Notes: generated from the letters alone by a model not told the origin. Positions 45,513 to 56,249 are shown, counted from the stretch's first letter. The stretch is 64,000 bases of DNA from an uncultured Muribaculaceae bacterium (GCA_944321705.1 CALUMG010000010.1:1-64000), one strand, 5' to 3'. Made by a program: numbers and translations.

Positions 45513-45657
45513 TATGACAAAGGAGTGTAATAAATAAGCAAGCCCATTTTTCCCATTACGCTCGACTTTCATTAACTTTGGATAAGATTAGGATGCGTCT
45601 TGGCATGACAATTTCAAACAAGTTTGATTGTCCTGCACGAGACTTTCACTATCTTTG
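45513..45657 (+). repeat. Tandem pair of palindromic promoter repeats
   Basis: Unit one (about 45513-45580) has GTAAT-AAAT-AAGCAAGC-CCATTTTTCCC-ATTAC then CTCGACTTTCATTAACTTTG. Unit two (45581-45657) has GGATGCGTCTTGGCAT, the hairpin GACAAT-t-TCAAAC-AA-GTTTGA-TTGTC, then GAGACTTTCACTATCTTTG. Each ends in an exact -7 box (TAACTTTG 45573-45580, TATCTTTG 45650-45657), so the antiporter gene may have two stacked promoters. The rest of the 333-base gap (45356-45688) is AT-rich with no gene. Confidence 0.85.
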
Positions 45658-45688
45658 TATTCAATTATAGAAAAAGTTAAGTCCGTTC

Positions 45689-47830
45689 ATGAAAGAACTG
45701 TTTGATTTCATCGGCCTTGATGCCAATTTGCCAATAACCGACCCGACTTGGATTTTCTTCCTCGTGTTGGTGATCATATTGTTTGCGCCAATCGTTTTCG
45801 ACCGATTGCGCATTCCTCACATCATAGGCATGATTGTGGCCGGTATCATACTTGGTGAACACGGATTTAACATTTTGGCACGAGACAGCAGTTTTGAGCT
45901 TTTTGGCAAGGTGGGCTTGTATTACATCATGTTCCTTGCAGGGCTTGAGATGAACATGGAAAACTTCAAAAGCATACGCATGAAGGCAATTGTCCTTGGA
46001 TTGCTTGCGTTTATAATTCCTTTAGGCATAGGCGTATGGACTAATCTTTCACTGCTCGGCTATGGGTTGGCAACTTCGGTGTTGCTTGCGAGTATGTATG
46101 CATCGCATACGTTGATTGCATATCCAATAGTCATCAGGTATGGCATAAACAGACAGCGTTCGGTAAGCATCGCTGTCGGAGGAACGGCAGTAACCGATAC
46201 ACTTACGTTGCTTGTCCTTGCCGTGATAAGCGGTATGTACAAAGGTGAATATTACGAATTGTTTTGGGTTTGGCTGTTGTTGAAAGTCGTGTTGTTGAGT
46301 GTTGTCATCATGTATGTGTTTCCTCGCATCAGCAGGTGGTTTTTCAGGAGATACAGTGACAACGTGGTGCAATTCATTTTTGTGCTTGCGATGGTGTTCC
46401 TCGGAGCCGGGTTGATGGAGCTTATCGGCATGGAAGGCATTTTAGGGGCGTTTCTTGTGGGACTTGTACTTAACAGGTTGATACCACATGTGTCGCCGTT
46501 GATGAGTCATCTTGAATTTGTGGGTAACGCGCTGTTCATTCCTTATTTCCTCATAGGCGTGGGGATGTTGATAAACATAAACATTCTATTTGGTCATTTT
46601 AATTCAATAAAAGTGGCCATGATAATGATTGTCGTGGCCTTGACTGGAAAATGGATAGCTTCGTGGATTACGCAGAAGATATACAAGATGCACAGGTTGG
46701 AGCGCGAGTTGATGTTCGGGTTGAGTAACGCCCAGGCAGCAGCCACGCTTGCGGCTGTACTGGTCGGGTATGACATAATTTTGCCATCGGGAGAACGCCT
46801 TCTCAATGAAGATGTTTTGAATGGTACGATTTTGCTGATTCTCGTGACATGCATTGTCAGTTCATTTATAACAGAGCATGCTGCGAAGCGCATCGTCATG
46901 GATGATGCTGAGATAAACGACGAGAAGGAGCAGGTTAAAGAAAGGTTTCTTATTCCTGTCGCCAATCCCGACACGCTTGAAAGTCTTGTAAGCTTGGCCT
47001 TGGTGGTGCGTGACGCAAAAGTCCCTGACAACCTCGTGGCACTAAGTGTAACCAACGACAGCAACAATTCGGTAAAACAGGTGATGCACGGGAAAAGGAA
47101 TTTGGAACATGCCGCGCAGATTGCCGCGTCGGCCAATGTGAAGATGCGGACCGTGAGCAGGTATGACCTGAACATCGCAACCGGCATCATGCATACGGCA
47201 AAAGAATGCGAAGCTACCGGAATAATAATAGGTTTGCACTACAAGAAAAGCATCGTCGATTCGTTCTTTGGCAATCTCACCGAAAACTTGCTGAAGAATG
47301 TGTATATACAAGTCATGATAGTTCACTTGCTGATGCCGGTGAACACGTTGCGCCGCATCGTTGTGGCCGTGCCGCCAAAAGCTGAGTTTGAACACGGATT
47401 TGTGAAATGGGTGACCCACATACGTCGCATGAGCAGTCAATTAGGTTGCCGTGTTTATTTTTACGCTCATCCGCAGACGATGGGGTACATAAGAAGTTGC
47501 ATGCAAGACAAGCATAGCAATACACGCGTATCTTATTTTGAACTTGACAACTGGAATGACTTGTTATTGTTGGCCAATCAGGTGAATTACGACCATTTGC
47601 TCGTGATCATAAGTTCTCGGCGAGGTTTTATATCTTATGATTCTTCATTTGAAAGATTGCCGATGCAGATTTCAAAGTATTTTAACAATAACAGTGTCAT
47701 GGTGCTTTATCCTGAACAAAAAGGTGAGCCTAACGAAAGCCTTTCTTTCACTAATCCGCACGGATGGAGCGAGGCTCAATATTATGACAAAGTGGGGCAC
47801 TGGATTTCAAAATTACTGCATAAAAATTAA
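45689..47830 (+). CDS. Cation/proton antiporter (CPA2/Kef-type) with C-terminal UspA-like region
   Basis: A 713-residue inner-membrane protein. The N-terminal 400 residues form about 12 membrane segments of the Na+/H+ exchanger fold, with RIPHIIGMIVAGIILGEHG, MFLAGLEMNM and the family loop ASMYASHTLIAYP; GGTAVTDTLTLL carries a membrane acidic residue typical of exchange sites. The last 290 residues are soluble and resemble paired universal-stress-protein domains that may sense nucleotides or regulate the channel. The ion (Na+ or K+) is not decidable. Confidence 0.88.
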   Translation: MKELFDFIGLDANLPITDPTWIFFLVLVIILFAPIVFDRLRIPHIIGMIVAGIILGEHGFNILARDSSFELFGKVGLYYIMFLAGLEMNMENFKSIRMKAIVLGLLAFIIPLGIGVWTNLSLLGYGLATSVLLASMYASHTLIAYPIVIRYGINRQRSVSIAVGGTAVTDTLTLLVLAVISGMYKGEYYELFWVWLLLKVVLLSVVIMYVFPRISRWFFRRYSDNVVQFIFVLAMVFLGAGLMELIGMEGILGAFLVGLVLNRLIPHVSPLMSHLEFVGNALFIPYFLIGVGMLININILFGHFNSIKVAMIMIVVALTGKWIASWITQKIYKMHRLERELMFGLSNAQAAATLAAVLVGYDIILPSGERLLNEDVLNGTILLILVTCIVSSFITEHAAKRIVMDDAEINDEKEQVKERFLIPVANPDTLESLVSLALVVRDAKVPDNLVALSVTNDSNNSVKQVMHGKRNLEHAAQIAASANVKMRTVSRYDLNIATGIMHTAKECEATGIIIGLHYKKSIVDSFFGNLTENLLKNVYIQVMIVHLLMPVNTLRRIVVAVPPKAEFEHGFVKWVTHIRRMSSQLGCRVYFYAHPQTMGYIRSCMQDKHSNTRVSYFELDNWNDLLLLANQVNYDHLLVIISSRRGFISYDSSFERLPMQISKYFNNNSVMVLYPEQKGEPNESLSFTNPHGWSEAQYYDKVGHWISKLLHKN

Positions 47831-47867
47831 CCGCACCGTCATGCGATTGGAGCATTCGGGTGCGGTT
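47822..47867 (-). terminator. Terminator between the antiporter and GlmU-like genes
   Basis: Stem AACCGCACC / GGTGCGGTT with a 21-base loop; on the minus strand it runs into AATTTTTATG, so it serves mainly the GlmU-like gene, and its left edge overlaps the antiporter stop. Confidence 0.75.
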
Positions 47868-47894
47868 GTCTCTTACAAAAAACACGCTGAAAGA

Positions 47895-49094
47895 TTATTT
47901 GTAGCCTTCGGCAATGTTGTAAATGGCTAAGAATATTTCTTTGTCTATATCGGTCAATTCCACATTTCGCCGAGCCATAACCCGTTTTGCAATATCAAAG
48001 AATTTGGGTAGAGATACGTCGGTGAAGCCTGCGGTGGAACCTTCGGAAAATGATGCGACGAAATTGCGAGGGAATCCCGCTCCGTGGATGTTTACACCTA
48101 CGCCTATCACGGTAGCCGTGTTGAACATGCAGTTGATGCCGGCCTTGGAGTGGTCGCCCATGATAAGACCGCAAAATTGCAATCCTGTTTTGAGGAACCT
48201 GTGGGCAGGGTAGTTCCATAATTTTATTTCAGTGTAGTCGTTTTTCAAGTTGGAAGCCGTTGTGCCACCTCCCAAGTTGCACCATTCGCCGATGACTGCG
48301 TTACCGAGGAATCCGTCATGTGCCTTGTTGCTATATCCAATCATTACCACATTGTTCAGTTCTCCGCCAACTTTGCAGTAGGGGCCGAGCGTGGTAGCTC
48401 CGTAAATTTTGGTTCCCATGTTTACCTGGCTGTGCTCGCAGGCTGCGAAAGGAGCCCTGATGCATGATCCTTCCATGATGGTAGCGTCTTTGCCTATATA
48501 TATTGGCCCGTTTGTGACATTTATTATAGCACCTTCGATGCTTGCGCCTTCTTCAATGAATATTTTTGATGTGCCGTCGTCAAATTCATGATCACCTATC
48601 ATGCGGTTCGTAGGACTGAGGGTTTGTGATTTTCGCCCTGCGGTCAATCTGAAGAAATCGAGGTGTAGCTGCTCATCGTTGTGCATGAAGATGTCGTAAA
48701 GCCATTTTACTTGTTTTGGCTCGTCAGTCAGGGCCTTGATGGATGCAAATTGACGTTTTTCAAAATCATCCATGGTGCCATGAAAGGCAATGACCGATTC
48801 GCCATATTTCAATGCTTGCCCTTTTTCAAGGTTTAATATCGTTTCGGTGAGTGTTGTATCGGGATATACATGCCCGGCAATGAAATAATTGTCGTCGGTT
48901 ATTGTTGTTGGAAATTTTTTCATGAGGTAAGATTCGGCCAACGACGAGAAATTGGCTTCCTTGATGAAATATTGCCATTTCTCGTAGATCGTGGTTATGC
49001 CGATGCGTATTTGAGAAACAGGCCTTGTGTAGGATATAGGCAACAGATTCATGTGAATGTCGTGGTCGTCGAAAATAATTATATTCTTCATCAT
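47895..49094 (-). CDS. GlmU-like protein with left-handed beta-helix (putative sugar-nucleotide enzyme)
   Basis: A 399-residue protein beginning MMKNIIIFDDHDIHMNLLPI, with the pattern TRPVSQIRIGI seen in Bacteroidetes GlmU-family proteins. The C-terminal half (from about residue 185) is a left-handed beta-helix of hexapeptide repeats (GPIYIGKDATIMEGSCIRAP, LGPYCKVGGELNN, GNAVIGEWCNLGGGTTASN). The N-terminal domain lacks the usual LxxGxGTRM nucleotidyltransferase signature, so true GlmU activity is doubtful; acyltransferase or sugar-nucleotide roles are open. Start at 49094 or 49091; the longer frame is not supported. A -7 box TACCTTTG lies at 49208-49201. Confidence 0.78.
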   Translation of the reverse strand: MMKNIIIFDDHDIHMNLLPISYTRPVSQIRIGITTIYEKWQYFIKEANFSSLAESYLMKKFPTTITDDNYFIAGHVYPDTTLTETILNLEKGQALKYGESVIAFHGTMDDFEKRQFASIKALTDEPKQVKWLYDIFMHNDEQLHLDFFRLTAGRKSQTLSPTNRMIGDHEFDDGTSKIFIEEGASIEGAIINVTNGPIYIGKDATIMEGSCIRAPFAACEHSQVNMGTKIYGATTLGPYCKVGGELNNVVMIGYSNKAHDGFLGNAVIGEWCNLGGGTTASNLKNDYTEIKLWNYPAHRFLKTGLQFCGLIMGDHSKAGINCMFNTATVIGVGVNIHGAGFPRNFVASFSEGSTAGFTDVSLPKFFDIAKRVMARRNVELTDIDKEIFLAIYNIAEGYK

Positions 49095-49324
49095 GCTTAT
49101 TTTGGTTTGTTTTTTGTGAAACAATAGCGGGATGTTATTGGAGTTTGTATGGATGACGTTCCATAATGGTTGAATGTTGCAATAAGTGTCCCTGTCATCG
49201 CAAAGGTAATGTAAATTTTCAATAGCTATTTCTCGAAGCATCAAAAAAACGACTTTATAGGGTGAATTGGCTTTCATGGTTATGTTTTTTGGGGTCGAGT
49301 TGTCTTTGAATTTGAATGAGGTTG

Positions 49325-49392
49325 GTTTCGTTTCGGCAATGAAAAATAAATATGCTCATTTTTCTCATTGCGCTCAACTTGCACTATCTTTG
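49325..49392 (+). repeat. Palindromic promoter repeat upstream of rfbC
   Basis: TTTCGTTTC-GGCAATG-a-AAAAT-aaatatgctc-ATTTTT-c-TCATTGC-GCTCAACTTGCACTATCTTTG. The stem GCAATGA/TCATTGC plus AAAAT/ATTTT is intact; the loop is larger than in other copies. TATCTTTG (49385-49392) is an exact -7 box, 25 bases before the rfbC start. Confidence 0.82.
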
Positions 49393-49417
49393 CCGATGCG
49401 TGCAAAATATATTAAAG

Positions 49418-49969
49418 ATGTCGATGAATTTCATAGAACAGGCAATAAAAGGTGTGTGGGTGATAGAACCCGTGAGATATGGAGACAACCGTGGATACTT
49501 TTGCGAAACATTTAAGAAAGAAGAATTTGAAGCTGCAATAGGAAAGGTGGATTTTATCCAGGATAATGAATCGGTGTCAACTTACGGCGTGTTGCGTGGA
49601 TTGCACTTCCAAAAAGGCCAATGGAGCCAGGCGAAGCTCGTGAGGGTGTCGCAAGGACGAGTCGTGGACGTGGTGGTAGACCTGCGCAATGGGTCTCCGA
49701 CATGGGGTAAGCATCTGATGGTGGAATTGAGCCAGGAAAACGGCCGGCAGATGTTTGTCCCTCGCGGTTTTGCCCATGGGTTTGTCGTTTTGAGTGAGGT
49801 TGCCCAATTTCAATATAAAGTAGATAATAAATACGCGCCTGAATTTGAAGCAACGTTAAAATTTGATGACGAGGATCTGGCCATAGAGTGGCCTATTGAC
49901 AAGCGCGACATTAAATTATCGGAAAAAGACAGACACGGCATGCCTTTAAAAGAATATAAAAATATATAA
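49418..49969 (+). CDS. rfbC: dTDP-4-dehydrorhamnose 3,5-epimerase
   Basis: Epimerises dTDP-4-keto-6-deoxyglucose at C3 and C5, the third step toward dTDP-L-rhamnose. The 183-residue cupin protein has the active-site histidine in GVLRGLHFQKG, RVSQGRVVDVVVDLR, VPRGFAHGFVVLSE and the C-terminal IEWP motif. The other rml genes are not adjacent, which is unusual. Start at 49418 (MSMNFIEQ); ATG at 49424 is also possible. Its promoter is the last part of the preceding repeat. Confidence 0.92.
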   Translation: MSMNFIEQAIKGVWVIEPVRYGDNRGYFCETFKKEEFEAAIGKVDFIQDNESVSTYGVLRGLHFQKGQWSQAKLVRVSQGRVVDVVVDLRNGSPTWGKHLMVELSQENGRQMFVPRGFAHGFVVLSEVAQFQYKVDNKYAPEFEATLKFDDEDLAIEWPIDKRDIKLSEKDRHGMPLKEYKNI

Positions 49970-50060
49970 AATAACATAAATGAATAATACCTAAATCCTT
50001 TATTTAAAGCCATTCGAGACGGCAGAAGCCTTTTGGCGTGTATATTTTAGGTGTAAAACA

Positions 50061-50092
50061 TTTGGTAGTTAGATTATTAGTTGTTATCTTTG
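50061..50092 (+). promoter_or_regulatory. Promoter of the str-S10-spc ribosomal cluster
   Basis: TTTG (50061-50064), 20-bp spacer, TATCTTTG (50085-50092): full consensus. The leader to rpsL is about 125 bases and could host autoregulation, though no known ribosomal leader motif was recognised. Confidence 0.85.
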
Positions 50093-50222
50093 CGCAGTTT
50101 TTCGGCCCGGGTCGTGTGAATTGTTCCATAACTTGTTGATTTGATGGGATAAATGAGCAATGCCAGGGTCATGAAGCAAGGATTGAAGATAATAATTTTA
50201 ATAAAAGCAAAAAAGAACTAAG

Positions 50223-50609
50223 ATGCCTACAATTCAACAATTGGTGAGAAAAGGCCGAGTAGCGTTGGAGGACAAGAGCAAGTCTCCTGCATTGGATTCA
50301 TGCCCGCAAAGACGCGGCGTGTGCGTTCGCGTTTATACCACTACGCCTAAGAAACCTAATTCTGCAATGCGTAAAGTTGCGCGTGTTAGGTTGACCAACG
50401 GTAAGGAAGTAAACTCTTACATTCCGGGAGAAGGACACAACTTGCAAGAGCACTCAATCGTAATGGTGCGTGGCGGACGTGTTAAGGACCTTCCGGGTGT
50501 TCGTTATCACATTATTAGAGGTACTTTGGATACCGCAGGTGTTGCAGGTCGCACACAACGTCGTTCGAAATACGGTGCTAAGCGTCCTAAAGCCGGAGCT
50601 AAGAAGTAA
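50223..50609 (+). CDS. rpsL: 30S ribosomal protein S12
   Basis: A 128-residue decoding-centre protein, first in the cluster. It has [19 protein letters not shown] with lysines 43 and 44 and [15 protein letters not shown], so there is no sign of the classical streptomycin-resistance changes at these positions. Basic tail [10 protein letters not shown]. Confidence 0.98.
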   Translation: MPTIQQLVRKGRVALEDKSKSPALDSCPQRRGVCVRVYTTTPKKPNSAMRKVARVRLTNGKEVNSYIPGEGHNLQEHSIVMVRGGRVKDLPGVRYHIIRGTLDTAGVAGRTQRRSKYGAKRPKAGAKK

Positions 50610-50819
50610 TTCCAAGGAATCCGACCGGTACTTACTCAGATTCTGCAATCCCGTCGGCAGATAAACAAAAAAAAGGACGGCATAAATTAAGGATTAATAA
50701 ACTTAGTTTTTGATTTTATTGGATTGATTATTACGGTTGAGTAAATGGCATTAGAGAATGTCGTTGAAGATGTAAGAACAACAGCCAAGCGAACAAAAAC
50801 GCAATTTTTACAAAACAAG

Positions 50820-51296
50820 ATGAGAAAGGCAAAACCAAAGAAAAGGATCGTATTGCCAGATCCTGTGTTCGGTGATGTAAGAGTTTCGAAATTCGTTAAT
50901 CACCTCATGTATGACGGTAAGAAAAATACTTCATATACAATATTCTATACCGCACTCGAATTAGTAAAGAAAAAATTGCCTAACGAGGAAAAGGAAGCCC
51001 TCGAAATATGGAAGAAGGCGTTGGAAAACATTACGCCTCAAGTGGAAGTCAAGTCTCGCCGTGTGGGCGGAGCAACATTCCAGGTTCCTACTGAGATCCG
51101 TCCGGATCGCAAGGAGTCAATATCAATGAAAAATCTTATCTCTTACGCTCGCAAGCGCGGCGGCAAAACAATGGCCGAGAAGTTGGCATCTGAAATCGTA
51201 GATGCATTCAACGAACAAGGCGGTGCATTCAAGCGCAAAGAAGACATGCACAGAATGGCCGAAGCTAACCGAGCATTTGCACATTTCAGATTTTAA
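50820..51296 (+). CDS. rpsG: 30S ribosomal protein S7
   Basis: A 158-residue head-domain protein that binds the 3' region of 16S rRNA. The start [19 protein letters not shown] (50820) is fixed by homology; an ATG at 50745 would add 25 residues foreign to the family. Motifs [19 protein letters not shown] and [21 protein letters not shown] are present. About 210 bases of non-coding sequence separate it from rpsL, with no clear element in it. Confidence 0.97.
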   Translation: MRKAKPKKRIVLPDPVFGDVRVSKFVNHLMYDGKKNTSYTIFYTALELVKKKLPNEEKEALEIWKKALENITPQVEVKSRRVGGATFQVPTEIRPDRKESISMKNLISYARKRGGKTMAEKLASEIVDAFNEQGGAFKRKEDMHRMAEANRAFAHFRF

Positions 51297-51320
51297 TTGA
51301 TTTACATAGAGGAATAAAAA

Positions 51321-53447
51321 ATGGCTACAACAGACGCACAATTAGTTTTTACGCGTAACATCGGTATCATGGCTCACATCGATGCCGGTAAAACAACCAC
51401 GTCCGAACGTATTTTGTTCTACACCGGATTGACTCACAAAATCGGTGAGGTGCATGACGGTGCCGCAACCATGGACTGGATGGAGCAAGAGCAAGAAAGA
51501 GGCATCACAATCACCTCGGCTGCGACTACTACTTTCTGGAACTATGGTGGAAAGAAATACAAAATCAACTTGATTGATACTCCGGGACACGTTGACTTCA
51601 CTGTTGAAGTTGAACGTTCTCTCCGCGTCCTTGATGGCGCAGTTGCTACATTTTGCGCCGTTGGTGGCGTAGAACCGCAGTCTGAAACAGTTTGGCGCCA
51701 AGCTGACAAATATAACGTTCCGAGAATCGGATATGTGAACAAGATGGACCGTTCAGGTGCAAACTTCTTTGAGGTGGTTCGCCAAATGAAGGAAATCCTT
51801 GGTGCAAATCCTTGTCCAATCCAAGTTCCTATCGGAGCAGAAGAAACATTCAAGGGAGTTGTCGACCTTATTTCGATGCAAGCCTTGGTATGGCACGATG
51901 AAACCATGGGTGCTGAGTACACTCGTGGAGAAATTCCTGCCAACATGCTTGCAGAGTGCGAAGAATGGCGTGACAAGATGCTTGAAAGCATCGCTGAATT
52001 TGATGATGACTTGATGGCAAAATATTTTGACGATCCTTCTACTATCACAGAGGAAGAAATCAAGCGCGCTTTGCGTAATGCAACTTTGCAAATGAAGATT
52101 GTTCCTATGTTGTGCGGTAGCTCGTTCAAGAACAAGGGCGTTCAAACTTTGCTCGATGCAGTTTGCGCTTATTTGCCAAGCCCTGAAGACTCCAAGGAGG
52201 TTGTAGGACACGCTATGGATGATCCTGAAACCGAAATTTCTCGCAAGCCATTGTTCGAAGAGCCTATGTGCGCTCTCGCGTTCAAGATTGCAACCGACCC
52301 TTATGTAGGACGTCTTGTATTCTTCCGTGTTTATTCGGGTAAAATCGATGCAGGTAGCTATGTGCTTAACTCTCGCTCGGGTAAGAAGGAACGCATCTCG
52401 CGTTTGTTCCAAATGCACTCTAACAAGCAAAACCCGATGGAATCAATCGGTTGTGGAGACATTGGAGCAGGAGTTGGTTTCAAGGATATCCGCACAGGCG
52501 ATACTTTGTGTGACGAGAACCATCCTATCGTTCTTGAAGCAATGGATTTCCCGGAACCGGTTATCGGTATCGCAGTAGAGCCTAAGACTCAAAAAGACCT
52601 TGACAAACTCGGTGTGGGCTTGCAAAAGTTGGCCGAAGAAGACCCAACATTCCGTGTGCAAACCAACGAGGAAACAGGTCAAACCGTCATCAGCGGTATG
52701 GGTGAGTTGCACCTTGACATCATTATCGACCGTCTGCGTCGTGAATTCAAGGTTGAATGTAACCAAGGCCGTCCGCAAGTAACATATAAAGAGGCTATTA
52801 CCAAGCCGGTTGAAATTCGTGAAGTATTCAAGAAACAAACCGGTGGTCGTGGTAAGTTTGCCGATATTATTGTAAGAGTTGAACCGGTAGACGAAGGCTT
52901 CGAAGGTGGCTTGCAATTCATCGACGAAGTGAAGGGTGGTAACATTCCTAAGGAATTCATTCCGGCTATTCAAAAAGGTTTCACCACTGCAATGAAGAAT
53001 GGCGTACTTGCAGGCTTCCCGGTAGAACATTTGAAAGTTACCGTAATCGACGGTTCTTTCCACCCGGTAGACTCAGACCAGTTGTCATTTGAACTCTGTG
53101 CCATCCAAGCATTCAAGAAAGCTTGCGAGCAAGCAGGGCCGGTATTGCTTGAGCCTATCATGAAGGTTGAAGTTGTTACTCCGGAAGAAAGCATGGGTGA
53201 CGTAATCGGAGACCTTAACAAGCGCAGAGGCCAGGTAGAAGCTATGGAATCAAGCCGCAGCGGTGCTCGCATCGTGAAAGCAAAAGCTCCGCTTGCCGAA
53301 ATGTTCGGTTATGTGACAGCATTGCGTACCATTACTTCCGGTCGTGCGACATCTACCATGTCGTTCTCTCACTATGCAGAAGTCAGCACTTCGATAGCTC
53401 GTCAAGTATTGACCGAATGCAAGGGACGTGTGGATTTATTGAAGTAA
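51321..53447 (+). CDS. fusA: Elongation factor G
   Basis: The 708-residue translocase GTPase. The G domain shows [34 protein letters not shown] and [11 protein letters not shown]; domains II-V follow to the C-terminal [15 protein letters not shown]. It comes 24 bases after rpsG in the usual str order; no tuf follows it, as is common in Bacteroidetes. Confidence 0.98.
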   Translation: MATTDAQLVFTRNIGIMAHIDAGKTTTSERILFYTGLTHKIGEVHDGAATMDWMEQEQERGITITSAATTTFWNYGGKKYKINLIDTPGHVDFTVEVERSLRVLDGAVATFCAVGGVEPQSETVWRQADKYNVPRIGYVNKMDRSGANFFEVVRQMKEILGANPCPIQVPIGAEETFKGVVDLISMQALVWHDETMGAEYTRGEIPANMLAECEEWRDKMLESIAEFDDDLMAKYFDDPSTITEEEIKRALRNATLQMKIVPMLCGSSFKNKGVQTLLDAVCAYLPSPEDSKEVVGHAMDDPETEISRKPLFEEPMCALAFKIATDPYVGRLVFFRVYSGKIDAGSYVLNSRSGKKERISRLFQMHSNKQNPMESIGCGDIGAGVGFKDIRTGDTLCDENHPIVLEAMDFPEPVIGIAVEPKTQKDLDKLGVGLQKLAEEDPTFRVQTNEETGQTVISGMGELHLDIIIDRLRREFKVECNQGRPQVTYKEAITKPVEIREVFKKQTGGRGKFADIIVRVEPVDEGFEGGLQFIDEVKGGNIPKEFIPAIQKGFTTAMKNGVLAGFPVEHLKVTVIDGSFHPVDSDQLSFELCAIQAFKKACEQAGPVLLEPIMKVEVVTPEESMGDVIGDLNKRRGQVEAMESSRSGARIVKAKAPLAEMFGYVTALRTITSGRATSTMSFSHYAEVSTSIARQVLTECKGRVDLLK

Positions 53448-53469
53448 AATTCATTACCAATTAATAAAT

Positions 53470-53775
53470 ATGAATCAAAAAATCAGAATTAAATTGAAGT
53501 CTTACGATCACAACTTGGTTGACAAATCGGCCGAGAAGATTGTAAAGACTGTGAAGGCCACGGGTGCTGTTGTCAGCGGTCCAATTCCATTGCCTACGCA
53601 CAAACGTATCTTCACTGTGAACCGTTCCACATTCGTGAACAAGAAGTCCAGGGAACAGTTTCAATTGTCTTCGTTCAAGAGACTCATTGATATCTACAAC
53701 TCGACTGCCAAGACTGTCGACGCGTTGATGAAACTTGAGTTGCCAAGTGGCGTAGCAGTTGAAATCAAGGTGTGA
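53470..53775 (+). CDS. rpsJ: 30S ribosomal protein S10
   Basis: 101 residues with the S10 start [20 protein letters not shown] and the [10 protein letters not shown] segment. S10 also serves as NusE in transcription antitermination. It joins directly to fusA, so the str and S10 operons are fused here. Confidence 0.98.
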   Translation: MNQKIRIKLKSYDHNLVDKSAEKIVKTVKATGAVVSGPIPLPTHKRIFTVNRSTFVNKKSREQFQLSSFKRLIDIYNSTAKTVDALMKLELPSGVAVEIKV

Positions 53776-53847
53776 CAAATCAATGTAAATGGTTCACAAC
53801 CGAATAAACAAGAAAAGTGATAAGTAAGAATTTTAAAATTAAGTGAA

Positions 53848-54465
53848 ATGCCAGGATTATTAGGAAAGAAAATCGGAATGACATCCGTGTTCAGCGCCGA
53901 CGGGAAAAACATCCCGTGCACTGTTATCGAAGTAGGTCCTTGTGTTGTTACTCAAGTCAAGACTGTCGAGAAAGACGGCTATGACGCGCTTCAACTTGGC
54001 TTTATCGAAAAGAAAGAAAAGCACACAACGAAGCCAATGTCAGGTCACTTCAAGAAGGCAGGAGTAGCTCCGCAAAGACACTTGGCCGAGTTCAAAAATT
54101 TTGAAGGCGAGTACAAATTGGGCGATAAGATAACTGTCGATTTGTTTGCCGATGCTAATTTCGTAGACGTTATCGGAACATCGAAGGGACATGGTTTCCA
54201 AGGTGTTGTAAAGCGTCATGGATTCGGCGGCGTAGGCCAGTCAACACACGGTCAAGATGACCGTTTGCGTGCGCCAGGTTCTATTGGAGCATGTTCTTAC
54301 CCAGCAAAGGTTTTCAAAGGCATGAGAATGGCCGGACAAATGGGAAATGAACGCGTTACCATACAAAATCTTCAAGTCGTAAAGGTTATGCCTGAGAACA
54401 ATCTCTTGATTATCAAGGGTTCTATTCCAGGATATAAAGGTTCAATCGTATTAATTGAGAAGTAA
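53848..54465 (+). CDS. rplC: 50S ribosomal protein L3
   Basis: 205 residues, start [16 protein letters not shown]; the conserved [16 protein letters not shown] and [15 protein letters not shown] regions reach toward the peptidyl-transferase centre. The stop overlaps the rplD start (TAATG). Confidence 0.98.
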   Translation: MPGLLGKKIGMTSVFSADGKNIPCTVIEVGPCVVTQVKTVEKDGYDALQLGFIEKKEKHTTKPMSGHFKKAGVAPQRHLAEFKNFEGEYKLGDKITVDLFADANFVDVIGTSKGHGFQGVVKRHGFGGVGQSTHGQDDRLRAPGSIGACSYPAKVFKGMRMAGQMGNERVTIQNLQVVKVMPENNLLIIKGSIPGYKGSIVLIEK

Positions 54466-55088
54466 TGGAACTCGCAGTTTATAATATAAAAGGAGAAGAC
54501 ACCGGAAGAAAGGTAACTTTGAACGATGATGTATTTGCAATAGCAGAACCGAGTCAACATGTTATCTATCTTGGTGTAAAGCAATATTTGGCTAATCAGC
54601 GCCAAGGAACTCACAAGGCAAAAGAAAGAAGCGAAGTATCCGGAAGTACACGCAAGCTCGGTCGTCAAAAAGGTGGCGGCGGTGCTCGTCGAGGTGACAT
54701 CAACTCTCCGGTATTGGTAGGTGGCGGTCGCGTTTTCGGTCCGCGTCCTCGCGATTATCGTTTCAAGCTCAACAAGAAAGTAAAAGCTTTGGCTCGCAAG
54801 TCAGCTCTTACTTTCAAGGCTGCCGACAACGAGATATTGGTAATAGAAGATTTCAACTTTGAAGCACCAAAGACTAAAGAATTCGTAAATATTACTAAAA
54901 ATCTCAAAATAGACGACAAAAAAATGCTCCTCGTTTTAGCAGGACAAAATAAAAACGTATATTTGTCGGCTCGCAATATTCAGAATGTTAAGGTAGTAAC
55001 TGCTTCTGACCTAAATGTTTATGCCATCCTTGACAACAAGGTCATGGTTGTTAGCGAAAGTGCAGTTCCTGTAATGAATGAATTTTAA
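54465..55088 (+). CDS. rplD: 50S ribosomal protein L4
   Basis: 207 residues, with the exit-tunnel loop [20 protein letters not shown] and [20 protein letters not shown]. In many bacteria L4 represses its own operon; no such leader is evident here. Start codon overlaps the rplC stop by one base. Confidence 0.97.
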   Translation: MELAVYNIKGEDTGRKVTLNDDVFAIAEPSQHVIYLGVKQYLANQRQGTHKAKERSEVSGSTRKLGRQKGGGGARRGDINSPVLVGGGRVFGPRPRDYRFKLNKKVKALARKSALTFKAADNEILVIEDFNFEAPKTKEFVNITKNLKIDDKKMLLVLAGQNKNVYLSARNIQNVKVVTASDLNVYAILDNKVMVVSESAVPVMNEF

Positions 55089-55107
55089 CTAAAGGAGGTA
55101 TTGAAAA

Positions 55108-55401
55108 ATGGATATAATGATTAAACCGGTCGTTACTGAAAAAGCAAATTTTATCAGTACCCATAGGAATCGATATACGTTCAAAGTGTCTCCTTCGGCC
55201 ACAAAGGCTCAAGTAAAGAGCTTGGTAGAAAGCATTTACGGAGTTAAGGTTCTTTCGGTAAACACTATGAACTATGACGGGAAACGTAAAAGCCGTTATA
55301 CAAAAGCTGGCTTGATTCGCGGCAAGGTAGCTGCATTCAAAAAAGCCGTTGTGACGATAGCTGAAGGTGAAACTATAGATTTTTATAGCAATATACAGTA
55401 A
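55108..55401 (+). CDS. rplW: 50S ribosomal protein L23
   Basis: 97 residues, MDIMIKPVVTEKANFI start and the KAQVKSLVESIYGVKV core. It forms part of the exit site that docks trigger factor and SRP. A GGAGG lies 13 bases before the start, unusual in this clade. Confidence 0.96.
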   Translation: MDIMIKPVVTEKANFISTHRNRYTFKVSPSATKAQVKSLVESIYGVKVLSVNTMNYDGKRKSRYTKAGLIRGKVAAFKKAVVTIAEGETIDFYSNIQ

Positions 55402-55404
55402 AAG

Positions 55405-56229
55405 ATGGCAGTAAGAAAATTTAAGCCCACGACACCGGGGCAGAGGCATAAGGTTATTGGTGTATTTGATGAACTGACTGCGCGTACACCAGAGAAGTCT
55501 CTTACGGTCGGTAAAAAATCCACAGGCGGACGTAATAACGAAGGCCACAGGACAATGCGTTATTTGGGCGGCGGTCACAAGCGCAAGTACCGTATTATCG
55601 ATTTCAAGAGAAACAAAGACGGTGTGCCGGCAAGGGTAAAGTCGATCGAGTACGATCCGAACCGTTCGGCGCGTATCGCGTTGCTTTACTACGTTGACGG
55701 AGCAAAGGCTTACATAATTGCACCCAACGGACTTGAAGTTGGCTCTACAGTTGTCAGCGGCAAGGATGCAGCTCCTGAGATAGGAAATGCCCTACCGTTG
55801 AGTCACATACCTGTTGGTACTTTAATTCACAACATTGAGTTGCGTCCGGGACAAGGAGCATCGATGGCACGCAGCGCGGGCACATCGGCCCAGCTCGTAT
55901 CTCGCGACGGCGATTATGCAATTATCAAATTACCTTCGGGAGAAACACGCAAGGTTTTGGCAACATGCCGTGCCACAGTAGGCGTGGTAGGTAACAGTGA
56001 CCATAACTTGGAACGTTCGGGTAAAGCTGGTCGTTCTCGCTGGTTGGGACGCCGTCCTCACAACCGTGGTGTGGTAATGAACCCGGTAGATCACCCGATG
56101 GGTGGTGGTGAAGGACGTCAATCAGGAGGTCATCCACGTTCACGCAAAGGCTTGTATGCTAAGGGCTTGAAGACACGCTCTCCGAAGAAGCTTTCTTCTA
56201 AATACATTATTGAAAGAAGGAAAAAGTAA
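55405..56229 (+). CDS. rplB: 50S ribosomal protein L2
   Basis: 274 residues; RNA-binding domain with [15 protein letters not shown] and the peptidyl-transferase-proximal [19 protein letters not shown] containing the essential histidine. Three bases after rplW. Confidence 0.98.
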   Translation: MAVRKFKPTTPGQRHKVIGVFDELTARTPEKSLTVGKKSTGGRNNEGHRTMRYLGGGHKRKYRIIDFKRNKDGVPARVKSIEYDPNRSARIALLYYVDGAKAYIIAPNGLEVGSTVVSGKDAAPEIGNALPLSHIPVGTLIHNIELRPGQGASMARSAGTSAQLVSRDGDYAIIKLPSGETRKVLATCRATVGVVGNSDHNLERSGKAGRSRWLGRRPHNRGVVMNPVDHPMGGGEGRQSGGHPRSRKGLYAKGLKTRSPKKLSSKYIIERRKK

Positions 56230-56249
56230 TTTGATTAATTAGAAAAATT

